Positions 35,951-43,997 of a DNA stretch of 64,000 bases are shown here, piece after piece. The notes beneath the pieces were generated by a model. That model was given only the letters and a program-made list of their open reading frames with translations. It was not told the DNA's origin and did no database searches. This DNA comes from Lachnospiraceae bacterium (GTDB lineage: Bacteria; Bacillota; Clostridia; Lachnospirales; Lachnospiraceae). The stretch's first letter is position 1; every line of letters begins with the position of its first letter. The translations under genes and the position numbers were made by a program. Location: NCBI GenBank assembly GCA_902363445.1, contig CABJAB010000001.1, positions 310,001-374,000 of the forward strand, written 5' to 3'.

Positions 35951-37206
35951 TCATTTTTTGCAAGGATCGCCCTTGGATTCATTCTCAGCACCGGTATCAG
36001 CGCCGCGGCCGCGGCCGTCCATACCACCAGCAGCCCCAGAAAAAGGGCAGCGGCGGCCTCTGTTCCTGTTATGCTCACCTGTACCGCGGCATATTCCGTC
36101 ACATCCGGCATGATGTCTCCCGCAAGTATCCCGGCCGCCTTGCCGCCCGCTAAAACCGATGGAAGAAACGCCGCCAGCAAAATGCCGGAGCCCTCCGCCA
36201 GTACCTGCATGCAGATATTCGCCTTACCATATCCCATGGAAAGATATATAGCCAGCTCTTTTTTCCTGTCCCGTATCCACATGGACAAGATCAAGAACAG
36301 CGTAAGTCCAGAAGCCAGAATCGTGACAGCGATCAAAATTTCCGTTAGCCGTCCTGCTTGTTCCAGGGACCCCTTCATCCGGTCATACATTCCGGAACGG
36401 TCCGATATCTCGTACCTCCCGCCAAAGCTTTCATAAAGCTCTTCCGCAAACGCATCCAGTCTTTCCGGATCTTCCAGATAGAAGGACACCTGTTCAAATT
36501 CATGTGCCGCTGTCGTTCCCTTCGAGACGCTAAAATCAGTGAATATCTGATTTTCCATCCGAAACGCCGGAGGAACGGCTCCCTGCTGTTCGACAGAAAG
36601 GCCCGGGCTTTCAAAGATGCCGGACACCGTCATCGTTCGTCCTGATTCCGTCTCCGCTCTCTCATCATCCCCGTCTTCTGTGCCCTCCAAAAACCGGATT
36701 GACAATTTGTCCCCGATGGTCAGGCCATTCTGTTCCGCAAGCCATTTGGATATCACAGCCTGCCCCGATTCCGTTCCCCAGGATATGGGATTTCCCATTA
36801 TCATCCTGTATTTGAGATTAACAAAATCCTCACAGGAATCACTGCTGTCACAAAAATGTAGTGTGATGCCGCTCTCCGTGTCCTCTCTCCCATTGTTATC
36901 CATAACCGGAGAAAAGTCTACTGGTGATGCCGTCAGGCTGCTGTTCCTGTTAATCCTTACGATCTCCTGACTTTTCCGTATCTGATCCACATCCTGTTCC
37001 GTAACCGGCCCTCCTTTGTCCATCCGGCTCACTTCCAGGCTGGTCTCCGTCCTCTTCTGAATCTGCTTTTTCAATTCAGAAGACGCGCCTTGGACACCCA
37101 GCATACTCAGCAGCATTGTACCGGAAACAGTCAGGCAGAGAAATATGATCAGAGATTTTCCTTTTTTCCTGCTCGTATAATACCATGCCCGCTTAATAAC
37201 ATTCAC
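35947..37206 (-). CDS. FtsX-like ABC transporter permease
   Basis: The product has 419 residues from the GTG at 37206, which follows GGAGG and overlaps the lipoprotein stop as GTGA. It has an N-terminal helix (GKSLIIFLCLTVSGTMLLSM), an extracytoplasmic domain and three C-terminal helices with short loops (ILASGLTLFLILSMWIRDRKKE). It resembles the next permease in layout but not closely in sequence, suggesting a heterodimeric exporter. Confidence 0.9.
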   Translation of the reverse strand: MNVIKRAWYYTSRKKGKSLIIFLCLTVSGTMLLSMLGVQGASSELKKQIQKRTETSLEVSRMDKGGPVTEQDVDQIRKSQEIVRINRNSSLTASPVDFSPVMDNNGREDTESGITLHFCDSSDSCEDFVNLKYRMIMGNPISWGTESGQAVISKWLAEQNGLTIGDKLSIRFLEGTEDGDDERAETESGRTMTVSGIFESPGLSVEQQGAVPPAFRMENQIFTDFSVSKGTTAAHEFEQVSFYLEDPERLDAFAEELYESFGGRYEISDRSGMYDRMKGSLEQAGRLTEILIAVTILASGLTLFLILSMWIRDRKKELAIYLSMGYGKANICMQVLAEGSGILLAAFLPSVLAGGKAAGILAGDIMPDVTEYAAVQVSITGTEAAAALFLGLLVVWTAAAAALIPVLRMNPRAILAKNE

Positions 37207-37697
37207 TGTCCATCCTCCTCGCTGTCCGACCATCTCACAATTATGACGGTTTCCGCTTCCAGATTCCCGCCTTGTTCCGTTCCCCAGGCAAAAACCGTAT
37301 CCCCTTCCATGAATTCCCGTTCATCCGTTTCCGTGCTTTTTTCTTCACCGGTTGAAGGATTGATCACGCACACCCGGAACGCGGTTTCTGCATTCCATAT
37401 GAGACATACGGGCCTGTCTTCCGTATCCTCAAGGATAACCGAATTTTCATCCGCTCTTTCCACAGTCCCCTGGACGTCTGCGTCGTCAAACCGGATACGG
37501 TTCCAGTCATTTTCTTTATCCCCATATTTTTTTCCATACTCTTTTGCTGACAACGTATCGGTCAAAGCCTCCGGCAGCGTAAATCCTCCAGGTTCTTTTT
37601 CCCTCTGTGTTAAAGAACTATTCTTTCCATTTTCCCTTCCGCACCCGGCGCACATCATCAGTAAAATCAGAAGTGCCGCCGTCCTCTTTATTCCCAT
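37203..37697 (-). CDS. Predicted lipoprotein of the ABC exporter operon
   Basis: The 164-residue protein starts with a lipoprotein signal (ALLILLMMCAGC) whose last Cys would carry the lipid. The mature part has a short hydrophilic linker and a beta-rich domain with repeated strands (ADENSVILEDTEDRPVCLI, GDTVFAWGTEQ). No family recognised. The related layout of the next lipoprotein and the shared operon suggest a substrate-handling or sensing role for the exporter. Confidence 0.8.
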   Translation of the reverse strand: MGIKRTAALLILLMMCAGCGRENGKNSSLTQREKEPGGFTLPEALTDTLSAKEYGKKYGDKENDWNRIRFDDADVQGTVERADENSVILEDTEDRPVCLIWNAETAFRVCVINPSTGEEKSTETDEREFMEGDTVFAWGTEQGGNLEAETVIIVRWSDSEEDGQ

Positions 37698-37728
37698 TTA
37701 GGCCTCTTCCTTTCTTTATCCGGTGCCT

Positions 37729-38304
37729 TCACTGAAAACGGACGATCACGATCCGCTCCGCCTGAATCCGGACACCATCGCTCAATACTCCGAATACCGC
37801 TATCTGGGTCCCCTTCTTTATCTGTTCCATTCCGCAGTCTGTGAGGGTACTGTCATACGTATTCCGGTCTATCGTCAGCAGCTGGCAGGTCGTTTTTCCG
37901 GTTATGGACACCGTGGCCATATCCTCTTCCTGTTCTTGGCCCTCCACGCGTTCCCACGCAATAGCGCCTCCGTCATCTGCCTCCCCCGAATAAACCTTGC
38001 TGATGCGGTATCCCGATTCCAGAAGCTCCGTCACGCTCCCCTGTATATCACAGGCTTCCAGAATATCCTGTTCCTCTGTACCTTTTCCTGCTCCTTCCCC
38101 GCCCGAGCCTTTTTCTTGACCGGCCGGCATGCCCGCCGTGCCTGTTCCATTCTTGTTCTCACTTCCGTCTCCTTTTTCTGTACCCTTTCTGCCGTCCGTT
38201 TTCTGACATCCCGCCAGAACAAAAATACAGAGAAACACAGCCGCGGTCAGATACAGGATCACCCTCCTGCCGTTTCGTCTTCTCTCCTTTACTGAATATC
38301 TCAT
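37729..38304 (-). CDS. Predicted lipoprotein, first gene of the exporter operon
   Basis: This 191-residue protein has a positively charged start, a hydrophobic core and the lipobox LAGC near residue 33. A Gly/Lys/Glu-rich linker (~35-75) and a small beta domain follow, ending GVRIQAERIVIVRFQ. The last strand pattern (ERIVIVRF) recalls ETVIIVRW at the end of the next lipoprotein, so the two are probably paralogues. Function unknown. Confidence 0.8.
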   Translation of the reverse strand: MRYSVKERRRNGRRVILYLTAAVFLCIFVLAGCQKTDGRKGTEKGDGSENKNGTGTAGMPAGQEKGSGGEGAGKGTEEQDILEACDIQGSVTELLESGYRISKVYSGEADDGGAIAWERVEGQEQEEDMATVSITGKTTCQLLTIDRNTYDSTLTDCGMEQIKKGTQIAVFGVLSDGVRIQAERIVIVRFQ

Positions 38305-38340
38305 GAATTCAGCCTCCCATCTTCTTGTTTTCTTTTTCGC

Positions 38341-38443
38341 ATTATATTAAAAAAGTTCTCCAAAAGTCCTGGAGAAACAATGAACCTTTTCTGAATGCCG
38401 GCCGGATTTTTAGAGGACTTTTAGAGACCTTCAATGGTATAAT
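38341..38443. promoter_or_regulatory. Mirror-image promoters with OmpR-type direct repeats
   Basis: The plus-strand site is TTTTAGAG-GAC-TTTTAGAG (38408-38426), 11 bases, then TATAAT (38438-38443, extended by TG). The minus-strand site is TTCTCCAG-GAC-TTTTGGAG (38376-38358), 11 bases, then TATAAT (38346-38341). The 11-base repeat period and identical distance to both -10 boxes suggest that the response regulator activates both its own operon and the exporter operon. Confidence 0.75.
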
Positions 38444-38484
38444 AAGAGCAGATTTATTCAGACTATATTTCAAGGAGAACATCC

Positions 38485-39165
38485 ATGAGGATCTTATTGA
38501 TAGAAGACAACACAGAGCTGGCCGGCATCGTTGCCGGACGGCTGGAAAAAGAAGGATACCGCACCGATATCTGCAGCGACGGAAGGAGCGCGCTGCATTA
38601 TGCTTTAAATCCCGACTACGCCTACGATCTGTTCATCCTTGACCGCATGCTGCCCGGGCTGGATGGGCTTTCCGTCTGCCGGCAGATACGGGAGCACAAT
38701 ATTACTTCTCCTGTTCTTATGGTGACCGCCATGTCGGAAATCGATGACCGAGTGGACGGCCTGGACTGCGGGGCCGACGATTACCTCGCAAAGCCTTTTG
38801 CCGTAAAAGAGCTTTTGGCGAGAGTCCGCGCCCTGCTCCGACGTCAAGGCGCTGCCGCGGGCTCCGGCCTCATCTCATTTTCAGATCTTAATTTTTTTCC
38901 AGGAACGCGGGAGTTATCCTGCGGCTCCTCCTCCCTGACCTTATCCGGAAGAGAGTCCTCCCTTCTCTCCGCTTTTCTCTCCCACCCTCTGGAGGCCCTG
39001 AGCAGAGAACAGCTGATCTTTTCTGTCTGGGGGACAGACGCTGACATTGAACCGGGAAACGTCGACAACTACGTCAGTTTTCTGCGCCGGCGCCTGCGGG
39101 AATTAAACAGCCGTGTTTCCATAAAGACTATTTATGGTTCCGGTTTCTTGCTGACAGATAAATGA
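38485..39165 (+). CDS. OmpR/PhoB-family response regulator
   Basis: The 226-residue protein has a receiver domain (LLIEDNTELAG, phospho-Asp in LFILDRMLPGLDG, Lys in LAKPFAVKELLARVRALLRR) and a C-terminal winged helix ending SIKTIYGSGFLL. AAGGAG lies before the start. It precedes its kinase gene and is divergent from the ABC exporter operon, whose promoter carries the same binding-site pattern as its own. Confidence 0.95.
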   Translation: MRILLIEDNTELAGIVAGRLEKEGYRTDICSDGRSALHYALNPDYAYDLFILDRMLPGLDGLSVCRQIREHNITSPVLMVTAMSEIDDRVDGLDCGADDYLAKPFAVKELLARVRALLRRQGAAAGSGLISFSDLNFFPGTRELSCGSSSLTLSGRESSLLSAFLSHPLEALSREQLIFSVWGTDADIEPGNVDNYVSFLRRRLRELNSRVSIKTIYGSGFLLTDK

Positions 39166-39185
39166 TTCCATTGGAGGAAGCCATC

Positions 39186-40484
39186 ATGAAACCATTAGAA
39201 CGAAAACTGACCGCACTCTTCACCGGCTGCACCGCACTCTTGTTTTCCTGTGTGCTGTTATTCTCCATGTATCACACAGTCAGCCAGTATCGGGAGTATG
39301 AAGATGCCATTTTTCGTTCCAGGCTGAATCTCTGTATCTTTACGGTTCAAAGCGGCGAGCCTCTCACGGAGGCGTATCTTAGCAGCCTAAAGGATTTTTA
39401 CTTTCTGTTCAGCTATGACGGTGACGGCATTTCTGCCATGACCACCGGCGGATGGACGCCGGAGACCCCTCCGGAAATTCTTCTTAAGTCCATTAAACAG
39501 CGTGTTACCATACAAAATGCAGACAACAGCGCCGGCGCCGGACAGCCTTCCGCAATTGAAACCACGCCGGCGGTGATCGGCGGAGAACATAGAGACAGCT
39601 ATCTGGCCTCGGCTGCTATTGTATCCGTAATGGGGGATAAGTCCAGCGCCTTTTATCTGCTGATGCTCCGTTCTCCCACTTTTTCCATCGTCCGGCGACA
39701 CCTTCCATTTTATTTGTTTATCTGGGCATGCGGCATTATATTTCTTTTTTTCCTGAGCCGTTTCCTGATCAGGAAGGCAGTACGGCCCCTAAAAGAAGGC
39801 ATAAAAAAACAAAGGGGATTTATCGCCAGCGCGTCTCACGAGCTGAAATCCCCTCTGTCTGTCATTATGGCCGCGGGAGAATCCGCCCTTCAGGTGAGTC
39901 AGAACCCTCCTGAAACCATCCGCGCGCTTTTGATCTCCCAAAAAGAATGTATCCGGATGAAAAAGCTGATATCCGACATGCTCCTGCTCGCCTCCGGCGA
40001 CAGCGGGAACTGGACACTTCAAAAGTCGCCTTTAAGGCTTGACGACCTGCTGATCGACTGTTTTGAAGAACTGGAAGGAATCTGCCGCTCCAGAAACTGT
40101 TCTCTGGAGCTCCTTCTTCCTGATTATCCGATGCAAAAAGTTTCTGCCGACCGGGAACGGCTGATACAAGTCCTGCATATTCTGCTGGACAACGCGCTCA
40201 CCCATTCGCCAGATGGTTCCCGGATCACCATTGCCGCAGGCCAGGACGGCCGCTTCCTCTTCCTTTCCGTCACCGACCATGGCAGCGGGATTGCGCCCGA
40301 AGACAGGCCCTTTATCTTCGAACGGTTTTATCAGTCTGATAAATCCCACACCCAAAAAGACCATTTCGGACTGGGGCTGAGTATCGCCAAGGAGATCCTT
40401 CAGCTTCACGGTGGAAAGATCCTTCTCACCGATACGCCCGGCGGAGGATGTACGTTCCGGCTGCTGCTGCAAAAACTTTTATAA
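39186..40484 (+). CDS. Sensor histidine kinase of the exporter-linked two-component system
   Basis: It has 432 residues from the ATG at 39186 (GGAGGAAG upstream; an ATG at 39162 has none). Two membrane helices at ~10-30 and ~170-190 bracket a ~135-residue outside domain. HisKA has FIASASHELKSPLSVIMA, and the ATPase has N (DNALTHS), DHGSGIAP and GLGLSIAKEI. It probably senses a compound pumped by the divergent ABC exporter (inference). It overlaps the convergent dctM gene by 6 bases. Confidence 0.94.
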   Translation: MKPLERKLTALFTGCTALLFSCVLLFSMYHTVSQYREYEDAIFRSRLNLCIFTVQSGEPLTEAYLSSLKDFYFLFSYDGDGISAMTTGGWTPETPPEILLKSIKQRVTIQNADNSAGAGQPSAIETTPAVIGGEHRDSYLASAAIVSVMGDKSSAFYLLMLRSPTFSIVRRHLPFYLFIWACGIIFLFFLSRFLIRKAVRPLKEGIKKQRGFIASASHELKSPLSVIMAAGESALQVSQNPPETIRALLISQKECIRMKKLISDMLLLASGDSGNWTLQKSPLRLDDLLIDCFEELEGICRSRNCSLELLLPDYPMQKVSADRERLIQVLHILLDNALTHSPDGSRITIAAGQDGRFLFLSVTDHGSGIAPEDRPFIFERFYQSDKSHTQKDHFGLGLSIAKEILQLHGGKILLTDTPGGGCTFRLLLQKLL

Positions 40485-41768
40485 TCCTCCAAGCCCCATG
40501 GTGGAAGGAAGCCACGTACAGGTCCAGGGAACCATCGTCACGATAGCCAATGCGGCAAGGAGCACGATAAACCATGGTATCAGCGCCTTTACCAGACGGC
40601 CGAAGGAAATCTCGCCTACCTTGTTGATGGCGAACAGCACTACGCCGAAGGGCGGGGAAATAACGCCGATCATCAGGTTCAGCACCATGATGATGCCAAG
40701 ATGGATCGGGTTGATCCCAAATGCCACGGCTACCGGCAGGATGATGGGTGTCAGGATCGTGATAGCGGACACCGTCTCCATGAACATACCCACCAGCAGG
40801 AGCGCCAGGTTCAGGATCAGCAGGAACACGTACTTATTGCTGATGCTGTTCACGATGAACTCCATGACCGTCTGAGGGATCATGGCCTTCACCAGCACGT
40901 TCCCGAATAAAGTCGCCGCTGAGATCAGGATACAGATACCGATGGCATCCGCTACGGTCTCCTTCAGCACTTCTACAAATTCTCTGAAATTGATCTCCCG
41001 GTATACAAAGATACCCAGGATTGCCGCATAGATCACCACGATGGCGGCCGATTCTGTAGGCGTGAAGATACCGGTGTAGATACCTAAGAGGATGATAACA
41101 GGCGTCATACAGGGCAGGAATCCCTGCTTGCACGCATGAAGGAGCTGACGCTTCGTGTAAAGCCGGTCCTTCGGATACTTCTTAATGATAGCATAGACGA
41201 ACACCAGAGCCATCATGACTACGCCCATGATGATCCCCGGAACTACGCCTGCCACGAACAGCGCGCCTATGGAGGTACCGGAAATGGTGCCGTACACTAC
41301 GAGGGGCATACTGGGCGGGATGATCGGGCCCAAAGTCGAGGAAGCGGCCGTGACGGCGCAGGAGAAGTCCTTGTCGTATCCGGCATCCTTCATAGCCTTG
41401 ATCTCGATGAGGCCCAAGCCGCTGGCATCCGCGATGGCCGTTCCGGACATCCCGGCGAAGATGAAACTGGCCAGTACGTTCACATGGCCCAGGCCGCCGG
41501 GCAGCCAGCCTACTATGGCCCTCGCAAATTTAAACAGACGGTCGGTAACGCCGCATTTATTCATCAGTTTCCCGGCGAGCAGGAAAAGCGGCACCGCCAG
41601 GATCGTAAAGCTGTTGAGGCCCGCCATCATCTGCTGGCCGATCGTGATCCATTTCATACCCGTGCTGAACCGCATGATGAACAGGGCGGAAAAGCCCAGG
41701 GCATAAGTGACCGGCATGCCGGCCAGGAAAAGAACCAATAAAAGTAACAATCCCCAAATCGGATCCAT
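40479..41768 (-). CDS. dctM: TRAP transporter large membrane subunit (DctM)
   Basis: This 429-residue protein is a TRAP DctM subunit: many membrane helices, the N-terminal GLLLLLVLFLAGMPVTYALG, and conserved stretches SGTAIADASGLG and TLGPIIPPSMPLVVYG. It carries out sodium-coupled solute import with DctQ and a DctP binding protein. Substrate unknown (C4-dicarboxylates, sialic acid and sugar acids are all known for the family). No DctP gene was seen in the window. Confidence 0.95.
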   Translation of the reverse strand: MDPIWGLLLLLVLFLAGMPVTYALGFSALFIMRFSTGMKWITIGQQMMAGLNSFTILAVPLFLLAGKLMNKCGVTDRLFKFARAIVGWLPGGLGHVNVLASFIFAGMSGTAIADASGLGLIEIKAMKDAGYDKDFSCAVTAASSTLGPIIPPSMPLVVYGTISGTSIGALFVAGVVPGIIMGVVMMALVFVYAIIKKYPKDRLYTKRQLLHACKQGFLPCMTPVIILLGIYTGIFTPTESAAIVVIYAAILGIFVYREINFREFVEVLKETVADAIGICILISAATLFGNVLVKAMIPQTVMEFIVNSISNKYVFLLILNLALLLVGMFMETVSAITILTPIILPVAVAFGINPIHLGIIMVLNLMIGVISPPFGVVLFAINKVGEISFGRLVKALIPWFIVLLAALAIVTMVPWTCTWLPSTMGLGGL

Positions 41769-41771
41769 ATG

Positions 41772-42344
41772 CTATTCCCCCTTTTCTTCCAGTTCCTTCT
41801 GTTGTTTTTCAAATTCTTCCTTCGCTGCTTCCAGCTCCAAGGCATCCTTCTCATCCTGTGAGACATAGACAGCCTGGCCGGTCAGAAGGAATACACAGCG
41901 TATGATGTTGAAGATCACGGTGGCCACCAGGCCGACCGCCACGATGATATAGACCCAGCTGATATGCAGCCAGCGGTTGGACGCGGCGATGATGCCCTTC
42001 GCGTTCTCAATGTTCTTGATCATACTGTAGACGCAGATCCCCGCGAATACAGACATGGCGATATGAAAGACCGCCAGGACCGCATGCCGTATTTTTCCCG
42101 GCAGCTTATCGAATAAAAAGGTCACGCATACGTCCGTCCCCCTCAGAGCGGCGATGGGCCAGGCCAAGAATGCAAATATCACATACGCATATCTTGCCAG
42201 CTCCTCCGTTCCTGTCATGGAAATGTTTAATTTTCTGGCTATAACCTGAAATACAATGACCGCAGTGATAAATACAAGGAGTATACTGTCTATGGTCACG
42301 ACTGCCTTTTCAATTCCATCCAGAATTTTATTAAATGTTTTCAC
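41772..42344 (-). CDS. dctQ: TRAP transporter small membrane subunit (DctQ)
   Basis: From the GTG at 42344, preceded by GGAGAGGAG, it has 190 residues. Four membrane helices are visible (DSILLVFITAVIVFQVIAR, YVIFAFLAWPIAA, AVFHIAMSVFAGICVYSMI, WVYIIVAVGLVATVIFNII), with the family element TGTEELARYAYV. The C-terminus is a charged helix (ALELEAAKEEFEKQQKELEE). dctM follows after 3 bases. A leader with a terminator hairpin lies directly upstream. Confidence 0.92.
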   Translation of the reverse strand: MKTFNKILDGIEKAVVTIDSILLVFITAVIVFQVIARKLNISMTGTEELARYAYVIFAFLAWPIAALRGTDVCVTFLFDKLPGKIRHAVLAVFHIAMSVFAGICVYSMIKNIENAKGIIAASNRWLHISWVYIIVAVGLVATVIFNIIRCVFLLTGQAVYVSQDEKDALELEAAKEEFEKQQKELEEKGE

Positions 42345-42381
42345 CCTCGTTCTCCTCTCCCTTGTTTTTAAAAAAGGAAAC

Positions 42382-42683
42382 AAAAAAACACCCTTCTGCC
42401 GTATATTCCTATGGAATATACCCTGGCGGGTGTCCTGAAACAACATGAAGTAAGCTAGCATCGATCATAATTTCATCGTTACTGCAACACTTACTTTTCA
42501 TTTTCACCTGCCAAAATCTCCCTGAACCCATTCAAAAGAGAATATTGTTCAGGTGATCTCAAAGTAATTGTTCCATAACTCATGAAATTAATTTAATTAT
42601 TCGGCCGCGCATTCCTGCGCCTGACGTCAGAATAAATCTGTATCAGAAAAAAACGGTTCCCCCTTCCGTTTCTATCCTCTTAT
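42382..42683 (-). ncRNA. Structured 5' leader of dctQM ending in a terminator
   Basis: About 300 bases lie between the promoter at 42690-42719 and dctQ. The leader ends in a strong terminator (42389-42432; CACCC/GGGTG outer and GTATATTC/GAATATAC inner arms) with T7 at 42382-42388, 25 bases before the ribosome site. Further up, CCTGAAC can pair with GTTCAGG, or CACCTG with CAGGTG, but not both at once. AAGTAAG/CTTACTT forms another stem. A 30-codon frame (MSYGTITLRSPEQYSLLNGF...) overlaps this part but lacks a ribosome site. The layout suggests attenuation; I recognise no known riboswitch class. Confidence 0.5.
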
Positions 42684-42689
42684 ATACAA

Positions 42690-42719
42690 TTTATATGTAA
42701 TCTCCGACGCCCCCGTCAA
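42690..42719 (-). promoter_or_regulatory. Promoter upstream of the dctQM leader
   Basis: TTGACG (42714-42719), an 18-base spacer and TATAAA (42690-42695). A small GAAACGG/CCGTTTTTTT hairpin lies just downstream at 42647-42672. I see nothing else between this promoter and the Cys-rich gene at 42943. Confidence 0.55.
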
Positions 42720-42942
42720 CCATCTGCACGATGGACACTAGCCCTCCTTTCGTATATTACTTCTATGAATTTGCCCCTTTTGTCCTCCATCCGCCTCTAA
42801 TCATTCTGATATTATAAATAATCCACAGCCGATATAAGACAATTTAACATGAAAGATAGAATAATTATACCTTTTCTATCTTTCATGCTCCTCGTACCAC
42901 ACCATAAAGAAAACATTAAGATTTGTGTCGATGCCACAAAAC

Positions 42943-43137
42943 CTATTGGGTTTCCATTTCCCTTGCCTGCTCCATAAGAATACACGTCTTGCTGTGAGGG
43001 CATTTCCCATATGCACAGCCGGCGCTCTCAAGACGAATCTGCCCGCCCCTTTCCACAAACTCGCAGATCACTGTCCTCGTTTCATTAAAGTTCTTGCAAA
43101 AACCGCTGAACATTTCTTCTGTCAAATCGTCGTCCAT
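42943..43137 (-). CDS. Small cysteine-rich protein of unknown function
   Basis: The 64-residue protein has five Cys and a His in its C-terminal two thirds (VICEF, GCAYGKCPHSKTC), a spacing that could bind a metal such as zinc or iron-sulfur. GGGAGG lies 7 bases before the ATG. It follows the membrane-protein gene by 20 bases and ends the xre operon. No family recognised. Confidence 0.7.
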   Translation of the reverse strand: MDDDLTEEMFSGFCKNFNETRTVICEFVERGGQIRLESAGCAYGKCPHSKTCILMEQAREMETQ

Positions 43138-43157
43138 AACAATCCTCCCATAAAGGT

Positions 43158-43586
43158 TTACATTTCTTTCTCGTATTTTATACGGCAGCAGACACCATAC
43201 ACCAGAACAAACAGATAAGCGGAAACCAATAAAAGAACAGGTATCATATCCACTCCCATGAGTGCAAATGCGAGCAGCAGCGCCCCGAATACATATGTCA
43301 TCAGATCATACGCTTTTGCTTTCGCAGAATTGGAGATCATTATATTTCGCTCATCTTTTTTATCAATCTCTATCTGCTTTTGAAGCTCAGGGCTGTTTTC
43401 AACCGCCTTGTCTGCAGCAATATTTCCCATCCCGTGCCCAAAAATCCCGCAGCCGACTCCAATACAGACATATGGCAGCGCGGTCATAAATCCTGTGGGA
43501 TCTTCAGCCGTTTTTATCATAAATAAGCCTAAGGCCGCTAAAACAATCCCTCCTATGATCAGAAGATAATATCTTTGCTTCTTCAT
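43158..43586 (-). CDS. Small membrane protein linked to an XRE regulator (DUF2178-like)
   Basis: The 142-residue protein has four predicted membrane helices in two pairs (LLIIGGIVLAALGLFMI, ALPYVCIGVGCGIFG, DLMTYVFGALLLAFALMG, IPVLLLVSAYLFVLVYG). A conserved cytoplasmic DKKDERNIMISNSAKAKAYD lies between them, as in DUF2178-like proteins. Its start overlaps the XRE stop as ATGA. Such pairs are common in Clostridia; function unknown. Confidence 0.8.
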   Translation of the reverse strand: MKKQRYYLLIIGGIVLAALGLFMIKTAEDPTGFMTALPYVCIGVGCGIFGHGMGNIAADKAVENSPELQKQIEIDKKDERNIMISNSAKAKAYDLMTYVFGALLLAFALMGVDMIPVLLLVSAYLFVLVYGVCCRIKYEKEM

Positions 43587-43786
43587 TTCGGATCCTCCTC
43601 ATATATAAAAATTTCTTCAATGCTCATGTTAAAGTATCTTGCGATCTTAAAGGCTAATAGAATAGAAGGATTGTACCTCCCATTTTCCAGGGAGCCTATT
43701 GTCTGGCGGGATACCTCGAGTTCAGAAGCCAAATCTTCCTGTTTAATGCCCTTTTGCTTCCTCAATTCTTCTAAACGGTTTTTCAC
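43583..43786 (-). CDS. XRE-family transcriptional regulator (short form)
   Basis: This 67-residue protein is almost only a helix-turn-helix (LRKQKGIKQEDLASELEVSRQTIGSLENGRYNPSI), the small form also called YozG/SinR-like. It starts at GTG after AGGAG. It probably represses its own operon through the GAAAGT-AA-ACTTTC type sites around its promoter. Confidence 0.92.
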   Translation of the reverse strand: MKNRLEELRKQKGIKQEDLASELEVSRQTIGSLENGRYNPSILLAFKIARYFNMSIEEIFIYEEDPK

Positions 43787-43806
43787 AGTGTCTTCTCTCC
43801 TTTACA

Positions 43807-43868
43807 GAAAGTTTACTTTCCATGTCTTCATTATACCAGATTTGTAATATATGTCAAGCTAACTTTCC
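43807..43868 (-). promoter_or_regulatory. xre promoter with two operator-like sites
   Basis: TTGACA (43852-43857), a 16-base spacer and TATAAT (43830-43835). A palindrome GAAAGTAAACTTTC (43807-43820) lies after the -10 box. A second GGAAAGTTAGC copy lies upstream of the -35 box. Both share CATGGAAAGT. Confidence 0.7.
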
Positions 43869-43997
43869 ATGGAACCATTAAAAAAACCGTCTCAAAAAGT
43901 CATAAATAAATTAAGCATAATCTAGTGAAATTGAATCTTGTATATGATATTATGGGAATAAGTCAAAAAGATAAGCGAAGAGAAAGGATACACATAC

